The translations under genes were made by a program, and so were the position numbers. A stretch of DNA of 53,264 nucleotides, taken from positions 1 to 53,264 of the forward strand of contig JAQUNK010000007.1 in NCBI GenBank assembly GCA_028717645.1, in the 5' to 3' direction. Positions 34,514-43,249 of this stretch are shown piece after piece (position 1 is the first letter of the stretch; every line of letters begins with the position of its first letter). Source of the stretch: Candidatus Omnitrophota bacterium. Lineage in GTDB: Bacteria > Omnitrophota > Gorgyraeia > Gygaellales > JAMWDD01. Under the pieces are notes generated by a model. The model was not told where the DNA came from. It worked only from the letters and a program-made list of their open reading frames with translations, and did not search any database.

Positions 34514-35653
34514 TTAATTGTATTTGGAATTCACCCGGATATATTCGGGCGTTAAATCTGACGTATATACCGTGCCGCTCTTTTTCCCCCGGCCCAGGCT
34601 TACTTTGATCTTTACCTCTTTTTTCTCTAAAGGGCTGAAAGTTATTTTTAAATCCTTTTCTTTTATGTCCAGGCCGCTCGTCCCTACCGCCTGAACGATC
34701 CTGCCGAAATTCGGATCAGCGCCATACATCGCAGTTTTAAAAAGATTGGAGTTGGCAATAATAAACCCTACCCTTTTTGCTTCCTCTTCAGTCTTTGCGC
34801 CATTTATCTCTAACTGGATAATTTTAGAGCTTCCCTCTCCGTCTTTTACGATCAACTTAGCCAATTCCAGGCAGACAAATTTTAGGGCCTGTAAGAATTT
34901 AGGATATTCCCGGCTTACTTTGTTTAAAATCTTATTCCCGGCTAAACCGTTGGCTAAAATGAAAACTGTGTCATTAGTGCTCTGGCAGCCGTCCACGCTG
35001 ATACTGTTAAAAGAATCTGCTACAGCGCTTTTCAATGCTTCTTTTAAGCAGGCCTTTTCGATGTTGATGTCGCTGGTAATAAAACAAAGCATGGTTGCCA
35101 TATGGGGCGAGATCATTCCCGCGCCCTTGGCTACGGAAGAAACAGTAATCTGCTTACCCTGAATATTTATTTTTACGGTAATCTCTTTCTTGAATTTATC
35201 CGTAGTGAGTATCCCTTGAGAAAATTTCTTTATTCCGCCTGCCGAAAGCCCTTTTTTCAATTCCGGAATGGCCCGGATGATTTTTTCTACCGGCAGCTTC
35301 TTACCGATAATCCCCGTAGAAGCCACAAAGATGCCTTTTGTTTTCAACCCTAAGTTCTTTACGGCGGCGCTGCTCATCAATCGGGCAGCCTTGATACCGC
35401 TTTCTCCGGTAAAACAGTTGGCATTACCGCTGTTGACGATCACTCCGTGAAAAATATTATTCGCCTTTAATAGGTCCCGGCAGATTACCACCGGAGCGGC
35501 GGCAAACTTATTCGTGGTGAATACCGCAGCAGCCCGGCAAGCGCTCTCAGAGAACAAAAGGCCCACATCGAGCTTTTTGGATTTTTTTATTCCGGAATGA
35601 ACCGCGTTTGCCTGAAAACCTTTGGGCAAAATGGCGCCTTGGTAAATTTTCAT
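34514..35653 (-). CDS. argJ: Glutamate N-acetyltransferase (ornithine acetyltransferase)
   Basis: Recycles the acetyl group from N-acetylornithine to glutamate and, if bifunctional, also uses acetyl-CoA. Self-cleavage before the nucleophile T187 is expected in GAGMISPHMATML (most homologues have GSGMIAPNMATML). Length 379. No argA or argE is in the cluster, which fits the cyclic pathway. It overlaps argC by 4 bp and has AAGG upstream. Confidence 0.97.
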   Translation of the reverse strand: MKIYQGAILPKGFQANAVHSGIKKSKKLDVGLLFSESACRAAAVFTTNKFAAAPVVICRDLLKANNIFHGVIVNSGNANCFTGESGIKAARLMSSAAVKNLGLKTKGIFVASTGIIGKKLPVEKIIRAIPELKKGLSAGGIKKFSQGILTTDKFKKEITVKINIQGKQITVSSVAKGAGMISPHMATMLCFITSDINIEKACLKEALKSAVADSFNSISVDGCQSTNDTVFILANGLAGNKILNKVSREYPKFLQALKFVCLELAKLIVKDGEGSSKIIQLEINGAKTEEEAKRVGFIIANSNLFKTAMYGADPNFGRIVQAVGTSGLDIKEKDLKITFSPLEKKEVKIKVSLGRGKKSGTVYTSDLTPEYIRVNSKYN

Positions 35654-36672
35654 ACTAAGCCTTCAGATTCAGCGAATCCATGCATAATGTTCATATTCTG
35701 TACAGCCTGTCCGCTAGCGCCTTTTTTCAGGTTGTCTATTGCAGCGACCACGATAAGCGTTTTTTTCTCTGGGTCGACGTTAACTGCGATATCGCAGTAA
35801 TTCGTATAAACCACGTCTTTTAGCTGCGGGTTCTTCCCTTCGTCTAAGACCCGGACAAACGGTTCTTTTTTATAGAACCGCTTATATATATCCAGGACCT
35901 GTTTCTGGTCCGCTGACTTCTTTAATTTAAAATAGATCGTTTCCAGGATCCCCCGGTTAACCGGCAAAAGATGCGGCACAAAATTCGTCTTGATCGTTTT
36001 TTTCGAAACCCCGGAAAGCTCTTGGTCGATCTCCGGCATATGCTGATGCACATTTACCTTATAGGCCTTGAAATTCTCGTTGACCTCGGTAAACATCAGA
36101 TCATTGACTGCCCGTCTACCGGCGCCGCTTACTCCGGATTTAGCGTCGATAAAAATACAATCCTCTTCAACTAGACCGGAGATCAAGACAGGCGCAGTCG
36201 CCAATATGGCGGCCGTGGGATAACAGCCGGGGTTAGCGATCAATTTTGCCGCTTTGATCTCTTCCCGGTAAAATTCAGGCAGGCCATAGACCGCTTTTTT
36301 TACGTTATCTTTATCCGCATGAACAACCTTATAAAATTTTTCGTAAACCGGGATATCCTTTAACCGATAATCCGCGCTTAAATCGATCACCCGCTTGCCC
36401 GCCTTCAATAATTTCGGCACAATACCGAAAGATTGCGTATGCGGAAGGGCCAAAAATACCAGGTCGCATTTTGCGATAATTTCATCCAGCTTCGGCTCTG
36501 TACAAACCAAATCGATCCTTCCTTTGAATTTGGGGAATATGCTGGAAATATTATCCGGCTGGTCTATCTTTGCGGCTAAATAGGCGATCCGGGCATATTT
36601 ATGCTTAAGCAGTATGTCGATCAGTTCTTCACCTGCATAACCTGTCGCGCCTAATATCCCTATGTTGAGCAT
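35650..36672 (-). CDS. argC: N-acetyl-gamma-glutamyl-phosphate reductase
   Basis: NADPH-dependent third step of arginine synthesis. It has GATGYAGEEL (8-17), NPGCYPTA with catalytic C150, and SGVSGAGRR. I take ATG 36672 (MLNIGILGATGY, 340 residues) because AAAGGAAA lies about nine bases upstream; an in-frame ATG seven codons earlier (36693) overlaps that site. It is the first gene of argCJBDFGH. A promoter and leader hairpin are immediately upstream. Confidence 0.97.
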   Translation of the reverse strand: MLNIGILGATGYAGEELIDILLKHKYARIAYLAAKIDQPDNISSIFPKFKGRIDLVCTEPKLDEIIAKCDLVFLALPHTQSFGIVPKLLKAGKRVIDLSADYRLKDIPVYEKFYKVVHADKDNVKKAVYGLPEFYREEIKAAKLIANPGCYPTAAILATAPVLISGLVEEDCIFIDAKSGVSGAGRRAVNDLMFTEVNENFKAYKVNVHQHMPEIDQELSGVSKKTIKTNFVPHLLPVNRGILETIYFKLKKSADQKQVLDIYKRFYKKEPFVRVLDEGKNPQLKDVVYTNYCDIAVNVDPEKKTLIVVAAIDNLKKGASGQAVQNMNIMHGFAESEGLV

Positions 36673-36701
36673 CGCATTATTTCCTTTCTTCAATGAGCGC
36701 G

Positions 36702-36723
36702 TAATCCCGAAGTTTCGGGATTA
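36702..36723 (-). promoter_or_regulatory. Leader hairpin upstream of argC
   Basis: Perfect 10-bp arms TAATCCCGAA / TTCGGGATTA around a 2-nt centre, with further GCGC pairing outside. It sits between the promoter and the argC ribosome-binding site and lacks a T-run. It could be a 5' stabiliser or part of a regulator site; no clear ArgR box was found. Confidence 0.45.
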
Positions 36724-36732
36724 TTTGCGCGA

Positions 36733-36769
36733 ATTATACTCATAATATCATATTCTCCAACGGGGTCAA
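36733..36769 (-). promoter_or_regulatory. Promoter(s) of the arginine cluster
   Basis: On the minus strand TTGGAG (36760-36755), 16 bp and a perfect TATAAT (36738-36733). An overlapping second candidate is TTGACC (36769-36764), 16 bp and TATTAT. Either would start transcription just before the leader hairpin. Confidence 0.65.
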
Positions 36770-36796
36770 TAATAATTTTCGTCGGAGGAAAATAAA

Positions 36797-36820
36797 AATC
36801 CCGCTGTTTCCAGCGGGATT
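36797..36820 (-). terminator. Rho-independent terminator after rpsI
   Basis: Perfect 10-bp stem AATCCCGCTG / CAGCGGGATT with a 4-nt loop; the minus strand continues TTTTATTTT. It ends the rplM-rpsI transcript and insulates the arg promoter. Confidence 0.92.
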
Positions 36821-36859
36821 CGATTTATCACTTATAATTTATAATTTATAACTTCATCG

Positions 36860-37255
36860 TTATCTCTTAGTCCACTGGAAGCGCTTACGCGCGCCCTTTT
36901 GCCCATACTTTTTACGTTCCTTCATCCTAGGGTCGCGGGTAAGAAAGCCGTTCTGCTTTAAGGTATCGCGGAAAGACGCGTCTACCATAACCAAGGCCCT
37001 GGAAATGCCCAGGCGCAAAGCCCCTGCCTGGCCGCAGAATCCGCCTCCGGTAAGATTGGCCACAATATTAAATTTATCCAGTGTATTAGTTAACTGTAAC
37101 GGTTGTTTCACGACTAATCTCTCTGTTTCTTTGGTAAAATATTTATCTAATGGTTTTTTATTTACGATAAACCCGCCGCTACCCGCGGTAAGTCTTACTC
37201 TCGCGATCGATTCTTTACGTCTACCTATGGCTTTAAAAGCACTTGCTTCTTGCAT
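36860..37255 (-). CDS. rpsI: Small ribosomal subunit protein uS9
   Basis: 30S protein whose C-terminal tail reaches the P-site tRNA. The 131 residues show [17 protein letters not shown] (11-27), the [22 protein letters not shown] core and the basic C-terminus ending KRFQWTKR (usual end KRRPQFSKR). It lies 6 bp after rplM, a near-universal pairing. Confidence 0.99.
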   Translation of the reverse strand: MQEASAFKAIGRRKESIARVRLTAGSGGFIVNKKPLDKYFTKETERLVVKQPLQLTNTLDKFNIVANLTGGGFCGQAGALRLGISRALVMVDASFRDTLKQNGFLTRDPRMKERKKYGQKGARKRFQWTKR

Positions 37256-37261
37256 ATTCGA

Positions 37262-37693
37262 TTAAACCTCCAAAGGAACGGGATGTTGGCTCAAATGCGG
37301 ATGCTTATCATCGGCATAAACCTTTAATTTACGTATTTGTTCCCTGCCAAGGGGCCCTGTAGATAACATCCGCCTCACGGCTAATTTAAAGACATTCTCC
37401 GGCTTCTTGGCGAGCATATTAGCCAAGCTCACTTCTCTTTGGCCTCCGGGGTATCCGGAATAACGCTGGTAAACCTTCTGCTCCATTTTTCTACCGGTTA
37501 CTTTTACCTTAGCGGCATTGATCACGATCACGCCGTCACCGTTATCTAAATACGGAGAATAAGTCGGCTTATGTTTACCTCTCAATACGATAGCCACACG
37601 TGCAGCTAAACGCCCCAGGATCTTATCCTTGGCATCCACGAGATACCATTTTTTCTTGATGTCTTCTTTTTTCGCCATAAATGTCTTTTTCAT
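37262..37693 (-). CDS. rplM: Large ribosomal subunit protein uL13
   Basis: 50S early-assembly protein. It has KWYLVDAKDKILGRLA (15-30), the LRGKHKPTYSPYLDNGDGVIVINA core and HPHLSQHPVPLEV at the end. Length 143. The ATG at 37693 has TAAGG close upstream; an ATG five codons later is possible. A strong promoter lies 40-70 bp upstream. Confidence 0.98.
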   Translation of the reverse strand: MKKTFMAKKEDIKKKWYLVDAKDKILGRLAARVAIVLRGKHKPTYSPYLDNGDGVIVINAAKVKVTGRKMEQKVYQRYSGYPGGQREVSLANMLAKKPENVFKLAVRRMLSTGPLGREQIRKLKVYADDKHPHLSQHPVPLEV

Positions 37694-37735
37694 CAGCCTT
37701 AAACCATCCTTATAGGTGATTTGACAGAGACATAA

Positions 37736-37763
37736 AATATAACATATTTTTGAGATTTGTCAA
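37736..37763 (-). promoter_or_regulatory. Promoter of rplM-rpsI
   Basis: On the minus strand a perfect TTGACA (37763-37758), a 16-bp spacer and TATATT (37741-37736). It begins 6 bp after the stop codon of the upstream membrane-protein gene. Confidence 0.85.
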
Positions 37764-37769
37764 ACATTT

Positions 37770-39311
37770 TTAAGCCTTCTTTATAAAATAAGCCAATAAC
37801 CCTAAGTAGCACAAAAGGATAGAAAATAATGCCCAGGTCGGAATTAACGGCTTAGGGACTATTTCTTTAGCCTTTGCATTAGGGTTTAGATAAACATAGG
37901 CGATCTCAGTCTCCTCCAGCCTCTGCAAGCCATAATGTCTGATGGTATTTTCTGCAGGGCCGGGCATGCTTCCGTCATTCTCCTTAAAAAGAATGACCAA
38001 TTTGGCCGCACTTATCGGATCAAAAGCCGCGTAGGGCCTTACCTCCGAAAGCATCGCATCCGACATAGCGCGATGGGAAAAAAGCGAAAGTAGGCCGGCA
38101 AAATAATTAAGGTCCGACCAGATAATATCAGTCTTATCCGTGTTCTTTTCTATGATCGCGACTATTTTATCTTCATATTGCGGATAGTAAATGGAAACTT
38201 CCGTAGAGCGGAATTCGCGCCCCGCGCCCCTTAAGGCATTCAACAGCGTAGTATCGAAAAAAGCTATTTTCGCGGTCCCTTGTTCCCTGTTAAGGTACAG
38301 AGTAGGCGAAAAAATATAAAAAAGCAGGACCGATCCGGCTAAAAATAAGGAACTTTTTAAAATGCTGGTTCGTAAGTTAACCCGGGAAAAAAGCGCGTCA
38401 AGGCATAACCCGGCTAAAAAAGTAAAGCTGAATAACCCTACCCCGCTAAAATAGCGAACCTTATGCGTAAAGCATAAAGGAAGCATTCCCAAAAAGATGC
38501 TCAAGAATATATAATAAGCGGCTCTTTTTTTAAAAACAAGGTAGATCCCCGCGACCGCCAAAAGATAAATAGCCAGGTTGATATCCAAATAGCGGTTCTC
38601 CATGGTGTTGATAAAAGCGAAATATTGCCGGTTAAAAAACTGGTGCAGTGAAATAGGCAAAGATATCAAAAACGCAAGCAACACAGCCTTTAAACAGCCT
38701 TTTAGCTTTATCCGGTTGAGCAAGCCGTATAAAATGACGGCTACCAGGATCAGCCACGAAGACTGCGTGTGCGTATAAAAACCCAAACCCAGGATAAGGC
38801 CGGAAGCAACAGGCTTGTCTTTTTCAATGCACAAAAATACCAGGAGCCCAAAGATAAGGGCAAGGCTAAAAGGGATAAGATTGATCGTAGATAGATAAAG
38901 GCTGAAGCTCGAAGAAAATATAAGCAGCACAAAAAAAGCCAGCCGCTTATTAAAAATGGTTTTTATGAACTGCCAGACCACAAAGAGGGTCAAAGGATAG
39001 ATGAGGCAACTGAACAGGCGGCCGATGAATAATTTTGTCAGGCCTATTTTATAAAAAAATAACATCAATATATGCAGGAGCGGCGGGTATAACTGCACGC
39101 GGCCCACCGGCGCGTACTCCCAGAATGCATGAGTGACATACCCTCCTGCGTCGGAAAAACCGGACATTACCAGGAGATGATAATAAATATCCAGGAATTT
39201 AGGGAACAGCCTCCAGTGAAGCAGCTGCAAAAAGGTAAATAATATGATGGTGGCGTAAGAATAGACGTTCCAGGAGATATTGGTCTGGTTATTGGCTTGC
39301 GCTGTCTTCAT
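37770..39311 (-). CDS. Polytopic membrane protein, probable GT-C glycosyltransferase
   Basis: 513 residues with about ten transmembrane helices in the first 340, a soluble segment (about 350-470) and a final helix (about 490-510). The first extracytoplasmic loop has FLDIYYHLLVMSGFSDAGGY (DxxxH pattern), as in GT-C enzymes that use polyprenyl-linked sugars. No family name can be given safely. Its start directly follows the truA stop, so it is at the end of that operon. Mannosyl- or arabinosyl-transferase-like function is inference. Confidence 0.7.
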   Translation of the reverse strand: MKTAQANNQTNISWNVYSYATIILFTFLQLLHWRLFPKFLDIYYHLLVMSGFSDAGGYVTHAFWEYAPVGRVQLYPPLLHILMLFFYKIGLTKLFIGRLFSCLIYPLTLFVVWQFIKTIFNKRLAFFVLLIFSSSFSLYLSTINLIPFSLALIFGLLVFLCIEKDKPVASGLILGLGFYTHTQSSWLILVAVILYGLLNRIKLKGCLKAVLLAFLISLPISLHQFFNRQYFAFINTMENRYLDINLAIYLLAVAGIYLVFKKRAAYYIFLSIFLGMLPLCFTHKVRYFSGVGLFSFTFLAGLCLDALFSRVNLRTSILKSSLFLAGSVLLFYIFSPTLYLNREQGTAKIAFFDTTLLNALRGAGREFRSTEVSIYYPQYEDKIVAIIEKNTDKTDIIWSDLNYFAGLLSLFSHRAMSDAMLSEVRPYAAFDPISAAKLVILFKENDGSMPGPAENTIRHYGLQRLEETEIAYVYLNPNAKAKEIVPKPLIPTWALFSILLCYLGLLAYFIKKA

Positions 39312-40052
39312 CTAATAATCTACCCTGATCAAGGTCAAACCGCGTGCAGGTGCGGTCGGTCCGGCCTTGGTCCTGTCTTTGGATAATAATATGCGTTTCA
39401 TACTCCCTCTAGGGAAATACCCCCTTCCGATTTCCAACAATGTCCCCACAATATTTCTGGCCATATTGTAGAGAAACCCGCTTGCCTCTATATCGATAGT
39501 GATTAAACCTCGGTTATCTTTTACCTTTATTTGCCTGATCATCTTTACGGGATCGCGTTCTTTTTTGTCGCTTGCCGCAAAAGCCTTAAAATTGTGCTTA
39601 CCCTCTAAACAGCGGGATTCGCTGCGCATCAGGCTCACATCAAGCGGATAAGGACAAAAATAACTCTGTTGCCTGGGAAAGACAGCGGGGTATTTTTTGT
39701 TTAAAATAACGTAGCGGTAGAGTTTTGATCTAGCCTGGAAACGGCTGTGAAAGCCCGAAACAACTTCTTCTATTTTACTGACGGCGATATCCTCGGGTAA
39801 AAGCGCGTTCAGGGCCTTCTGTAATTTTTCCAGAGTTATTTTTGAATGGGTATTAAAATTGGCGACCTGACCCAGCGCATGCACGCCGGCATCGGTACGC
39901 CCTGAACCGATAATCTTTATTTTTTCCCGCAGGACCTTAGAGAGGACTTTTTCTATGGTTTCCTGGATGGTCTTTGACCGGTGTTTATTCTGGATCTGCC
40001 ATCCGGAGTAGTTTGTCCCGTCGTATTCAATGGTAAGCTTGATATTGCGCAT
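39312..40052 (-). CDS. truA: tRNA pseudouridine(38-40) synthase
   Basis: Isomerises uridines 38-40 in the tRNA anticodon arm. Catalytic D54 is in GSGRTDAGVHALGQ, with LTIEYDGTNYSGWQ at 6-19 and FLYNMARNIVGTL near 195-207. Length 246. It lies 24 bp after asd and directly abuts the membrane-protein gene. Confidence 0.98.
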   Translation of the reverse strand: MRNIKLTIEYDGTNYSGWQIQNKHRSKTIQETIEKVLSKVLREKIKIIGSGRTDAGVHALGQVANFNTHSKITLEKLQKALNALLPEDIAVSKIEEVVSGFHSRFQARSKLYRYVILNKKYPAVFPRQQSYFCPYPLDVSLMRSESRCLEGKHNFKAFAASDKKERDPVKMIRQIKVKDNRGLITIDIEASGFLYNMARNIVGTLLEIGRGYFPRGSMKRILLSKDRTKAGPTAPARGLTLIRVDY

Positions 40053-40076
40053 TGCGCTGGCAGGAGATTAAGGCCT

Positions 40077-41093
40077 TTATTTGATCAACTCTTCGGCTAT
40101 TTGCACGGCATTGGTCGCCGCCCCTTTAAGCAGGTTATCCGCCACGACCCATAACCAGAGACCATTTTTCACAAACGGGTCTTTCCTGATCCTGCCTACA
40201 AATACTTCGTCTCTGCCCTCGGCGTCCTTGGGCATGGGGTAAAGATTTTTTTTCGGGTCATCTATGACGATTATGCCCGGAGATCTTTTCAGCAGGTCGC
40301 GGGCAGCTTCCGGGGTGATCGGTTTCTTGGTCTCGATATATACGGATTCGGAGTGCCCGGTCCTTACCGGAACCCTTACCGTGGTCGCAGAGATCTTGAT
40401 TTTATCATCATGCATGATCTTGTGCGTCTCATTGACCAATTTCCATTCTTCATTGGTATAATCGCATTCGGTAAAACTACCGATGTGCGGGAACACGTTA
40501 AAAGCCAGTTGCTGCGGCATGGATTTATTTTCTGCCTCGACATGGATATTCTTGTAGTCGGCAGAAACTATTTTGCACGATTCTTCTTTCAATTGTTCTA
40601 CCGCAAGTTTCCCTGCTCCGGAAGAAGCCTGCAAAGTAGTAACGATGATCCTTTTTATGCCGGCTTTTTTGTGGATCGGCTCAAGTGCCACGACCATCTG
40701 AACAGTGGAACAATTGGGATTGGCAATGATCCCTTTATGTTTTTTGATATCCTTTGCATTTACTTCCGGCACAACCAGCGGCACTTTGGGGTCCATGCGG
40801 AAATCCGCGCCGTTATCAATGACCACCGCGCCTCTTTTTACCGCTTCGATAGCAAAGGACACTGCCGCGCCTTTCTCGCCTTCTGTCCCGGCAAAAAGAG
40901 CAATATCTACGCCCTCGAACCCTTCCGGGGAAATCGGCCGTACTGCGTATTTTTCGCCATCAACTTCTATATCCCTGGCTGAACGCGCAAAAACGCGCAG
41001 TTCTCCGACGGGAAAATGGCGCCTTTTCAGGCAACGCAGCATCTCTATCCCGACTACGCCGACTCCGATTACCGCAACATTATATTTTTTCAT
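40077..41093 (-). CDS. asd: Aspartate-semialdehyde dehydrogenase
   Basis: Reduces aspartyl phosphate to the semialdehyde, the branch point to lysine/DAP, threonine and methionine; it supplies DapA in this window. It has NADP fold IGVGVVGIEMLR (9-20), catalytic C128 in NPNCSTVQ, and RVPVRTGHSESVYIE. Length 338. Its ATG overlaps the leuB stop by one base (TAATG). The aspartokinase gene is not in the window. Confidence 0.97.
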   Translation of the reverse strand: MKKYNVAVIGVGVVGIEMLRCLKRRHFPVGELRVFARSARDIEVDGEKYAVRPISPEGFEGVDIALFAGTEGEKGAAVSFAIEAVKRGAVVIDNGADFRMDPKVPLVVPEVNAKDIKKHKGIIANPNCSTVQMVVALEPIHKKAGIKRIIVTTLQASSGAGKLAVEQLKEESCKIVSADYKNIHVEAENKSMPQQLAFNVFPHIGSFTECDYTNEEWKLVNETHKIMHDDKIKISATTVRVPVRTGHSESVYIETKKPITPEAARDLLKRSPGIIVIDDPKKNLYPMPKDAEGRDEVFVGRIRKDPFVKNGLWLWVVADNLLKGAATNAVQIAEELIK

Positions 41094-42160
41094 TATAAAT
41101 TCTCCACGACCAGATCGCCAATTTCAGTAGTTGAATAACCCATCTTCCCGGCGGCCAAAGACTTTAATTTAGAGGCCACTATCTTGATTACTGCATCTTC
41201 GACTGCCTTTCCGGCCCTTGCCTCGCCGACATCTTCTAAGAGCATGCCTAATGCGCAAATAGCAGCCAAAGGATTGATCACGTTCTTTCCCGTATATTTA
41301 GGAGCGCTCCCTCCGATGGGTTCGAACATAGATACGCCCTCAGGATTGATATTACCGCCCGCGGCAATACCCATACCGCCCTGGATCATCGCGCCCAGGT
41401 CCGTGATGATATCGCCGAACATATTATCCGTAACGATCACATCGAACCATTCGGGATTTTTCACGAACCACATCGTGGTCGCATCTACATGCGCATAATC
41501 CGTGGTAACATCCGGATATTCCTTGGCCACCTCATTGAATGTCCTCTGCCAAAGGTCCCAGGCATAGGTAAGAACATTAGTTTTTCCGCAAAGAGTAAGT
41601 TTCTTTTTCCGGTTGCGTTTTCTGGTAAATTCGAAAGCGTAGCGGATGCAACGCTCGACGCCCTTACGCGTATTATAGGAGATCTGTATGGCTACTTCAT
41701 TCTTCGTACCTTTGTCCCTAAATTCACCCATACCTTTATATAGGCCTTCTGAGTTCTCCCTCACCACCACAAAATCAATGTCTTCGGCCTTTTTATCTTT
41801 TAAAGGACAGAACGCCGGGTTATAAAGCTTCACCGGCCTTAAATTTATATACTGGTCGAGCGCAAACCTGAGCTTAAGCAATACATTTGTCTCCAATATC
41901 CCCGGCTTTACGTCCGGATGGCCTACTGCGCCGAGGTAAATAGCAGAATATTTTTTGAGCTCTTCTATATCGCTGGCCTCGATTAATTTTTGGGTCTTCA
42001 GGTAGCGTTCTCCGCTAAAATCGAAGATCTTCGTTTCATATTGGAACTTGAATTTTTTGGCCGCAGCGTCGAGCACTTTCAGGCCTTCCCTGATCACTTC
42101 CGGCCCGGTCCCATCTCCCGGGATAACTGCAATACGATGCTTCTTATTATCTACCACCAT
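41093..42160 (-). CDS. leuB: 3-isopropylmalate dehydrogenase (beta-decarboxylating dehydrogenase family)
   Basis: NAD-dependent oxidative decarboxylation of 3-isopropylmalate. The start chosen is ATG 42160 (MVVDNKKHRIAVIPGDG, 355 residues), with GGAG seven bases upstream and a 14-bp overlap with the preceding gene; a start 15 codons earlier lacks support. It has IPGDGTGPE, VVRENSEGLYKGMG, the VTDNMFGDIITDLGA metal-site segment and EPIGGSAPKYTGKN. RENSEGLY also resembles isocitrate and homoisocitrate dehydrogenases, so specificity rests on the leuC/leuD neighbours. Confidence 0.9.
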   Translation of the reverse strand: MVVDNKKHRIAVIPGDGTGPEVIREGLKVLDAAAKKFKFQYETKIFDFSGERYLKTQKLIEASDIEELKKYSAIYLGAVGHPDVKPGILETNVLLKLRFALDQYINLRPVKLYNPAFCPLKDKKAEDIDFVVVRENSEGLYKGMGEFRDKGTKNEVAIQISYNTRKGVERCIRYAFEFTRKRNRKKKLTLCGKTNVLTYAWDLWQRTFNEVAKEYPDVTTDYAHVDATTMWFVKNPEWFDVIVTDNMFGDIITDLGAMIQGGMGIAAGGNINPEGVSMFEPIGGSAPKYTGKNVINPLAAICALGMLLEDVGEARAGKAVEDAVIKIVASKLKSLAAGKMGYSTTEIGDLVVENL

Positions 42161-42755
42161 AAGGCGACTCCATTTCTTCTTTAGTTCCTGCCATATTCTT
42201 GGCATCCATTATTTTTACTCCGTCAGGAAGAACAAATAAACTATTGTCCAGGGGGATATTCATTTCTACATCGCTATAATCCATAGTTGTTTCTGCCGCA
42301 TCAAAGACCTGCACCCTCACCGGAAATTCTGTTTCTTTATTGATCCAGACCCTTGTCTTGGCTCCGGAAACATCATTTTCATACACATCGCAAAAAACAC
42401 CGTTGACGGTTTCCTGCCCGACCAGCTTTATCCCCGGGACCTTCAGGTAATCGACCTCTTCGTAAAAAACGCCTGCCGGTAATGATAAAGATAGCGCCAT
42501 ATTTTCACCCGGATAATAAAAGTAGGCCGGGCCGCCTTTTCTTGCGATAGTAACGGACTTTTTCCCGCGCAGGACCGTCTCTATCCTTAAAGAATCCGCT
42601 GTTTTATAGTAAGTCGAAGAGGTCTTTTCAGGCAGCGACTTGCTGGAGACCGTCAGATTATACTTAATAGAAGAGTATTTGGGGGCAGCCTCGGAATTCC
42701 TGCAAAACATACAGAATGTAAAAATTAACGCCAGGTAAAAGATCTTCCTTATCAT
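42147..42755 (-). CDS. Exported LolA-fold-like protein of unknown function
   Basis: A 202-residue protein with a signal peptide (cleavage probably after SEA, residue 23). The mature part is beta-rich, with the pattern of LolA/LolB or DUF4412-type outer-membrane-lipoprotein sorting proteins: YFYYPGENMALSLSL, VGQETVNGVFCDVYE and TRVWINKETEFPVRVQ. That points to binding a lipid or lipoprotein in the periplasm, but this is fold-level inference. It overlaps leuD by 4 bp and leuB by 14 bp, oddly wedged inside the leucine genes. Confidence 0.7.
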   Translation of the reverse strand: MIRKIFYLALIFTFCMFCRNSEAAPKYSSIKYNLTVSSKSLPEKTSSTYYKTADSLRIETVLRGKKSVTIARKGGPAYFYYPGENMALSLSLPAGVFYEEVDYLKVPGIKLVGQETVNGVFCDVYENDVSGAKTRVWINKETEFPVRVQVFDAAETTMDYSDVEMNIPLDNSLFVLPDGVKIMDAKNMAGTKEEMESPYGGR

Positions 42756-43243
42756 ATCTGCCTCCCAGCCTTGACAGCATTAATCAGCCCCTTGGCCTGG
42801 ATTATTTTCTGAAGGAACGGCGGAAATGCGGCTGTTTTATAAACCTGCTTTTTGTTTATATTGTTAATTATACCGTTATTCAGGTCTATTTCTAAAACGT
42901 CCCCTTCTTCTATTTTATCCGTTTCTTTGCATTCTAAGATAGGCAGGCCGATGTTTATGCTGTTCCTGAAAAATATACTGGCGAAACTTTTGGCGATCAC
43001 CGCAGAAATACCACAGCCTAAAATAGCCAGGGGAGCGTGTTCGCGCGACGAGCCGCAGCCAAAGTATTTCCCGGCTACGATAATATCCCCCTTCGCTACT
43101 CCTTTTATAAAATCCGGCCGCACGTGTTCCATACAATGCTTACCCAATTCCTCGGGGTCGGTCGAGACCAGATATTTGGCCGCAATGATATCATCGGTGT
43201 TTATGTCATTGCCGAATTTATGTACCTTGCCTTTAATAATCAT
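42752..43243 (-). CDS. leuD: 3-isopropylmalate dehydratase small subunit
   Basis: Swivelling-domain subunit that with LeuC isomerises 2- to 3-isopropylmalate. It has the archaeal/short type (163 residues) with KFGNDINTDDIIAAKYL (11-27), the substrate loop FGCGSSREHAPLAI (60-73) and AKSFASIFFRNSINIGLP. It is separated from leuC by a secreted-protein gene (6-bp gap to it). Confidence 0.96.
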   Translation of the reverse strand: MIIKGKVHKFGNDINTDDIIAAKYLVSTDPEELGKHCMEHVRPDFIKGVAKGDIIVAGKYFGCGSSREHAPLAILGCGISAVIAKSFASIFFRNSINIGLPILECKETDKIEEGDVLEIDLNNGIINNINKKQVYKTAAFPPFLQKIIQAKGLINAVKAGRQI

Positions 43244-43249
43244 CTTATT

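Noticed and set aside
36673-36693. Seven extra N-terminal codons of argC
   Set aside because: The second ATG has the ribosome-binding site at a proper distance and starts the conserved Rossmann strand.
36733-36760. ArgR box over the arg promoter
   Set aside because: The AT-rich dyad there does not match the TGAAT-type ARG box well enough to call.
40353-40982. 209-codon plus-strand open frame
   Set aside because: Antisense to asd, whose catalytic motif and overlaps with neighbours are certain; no ribosome-binding site or family resemblance.
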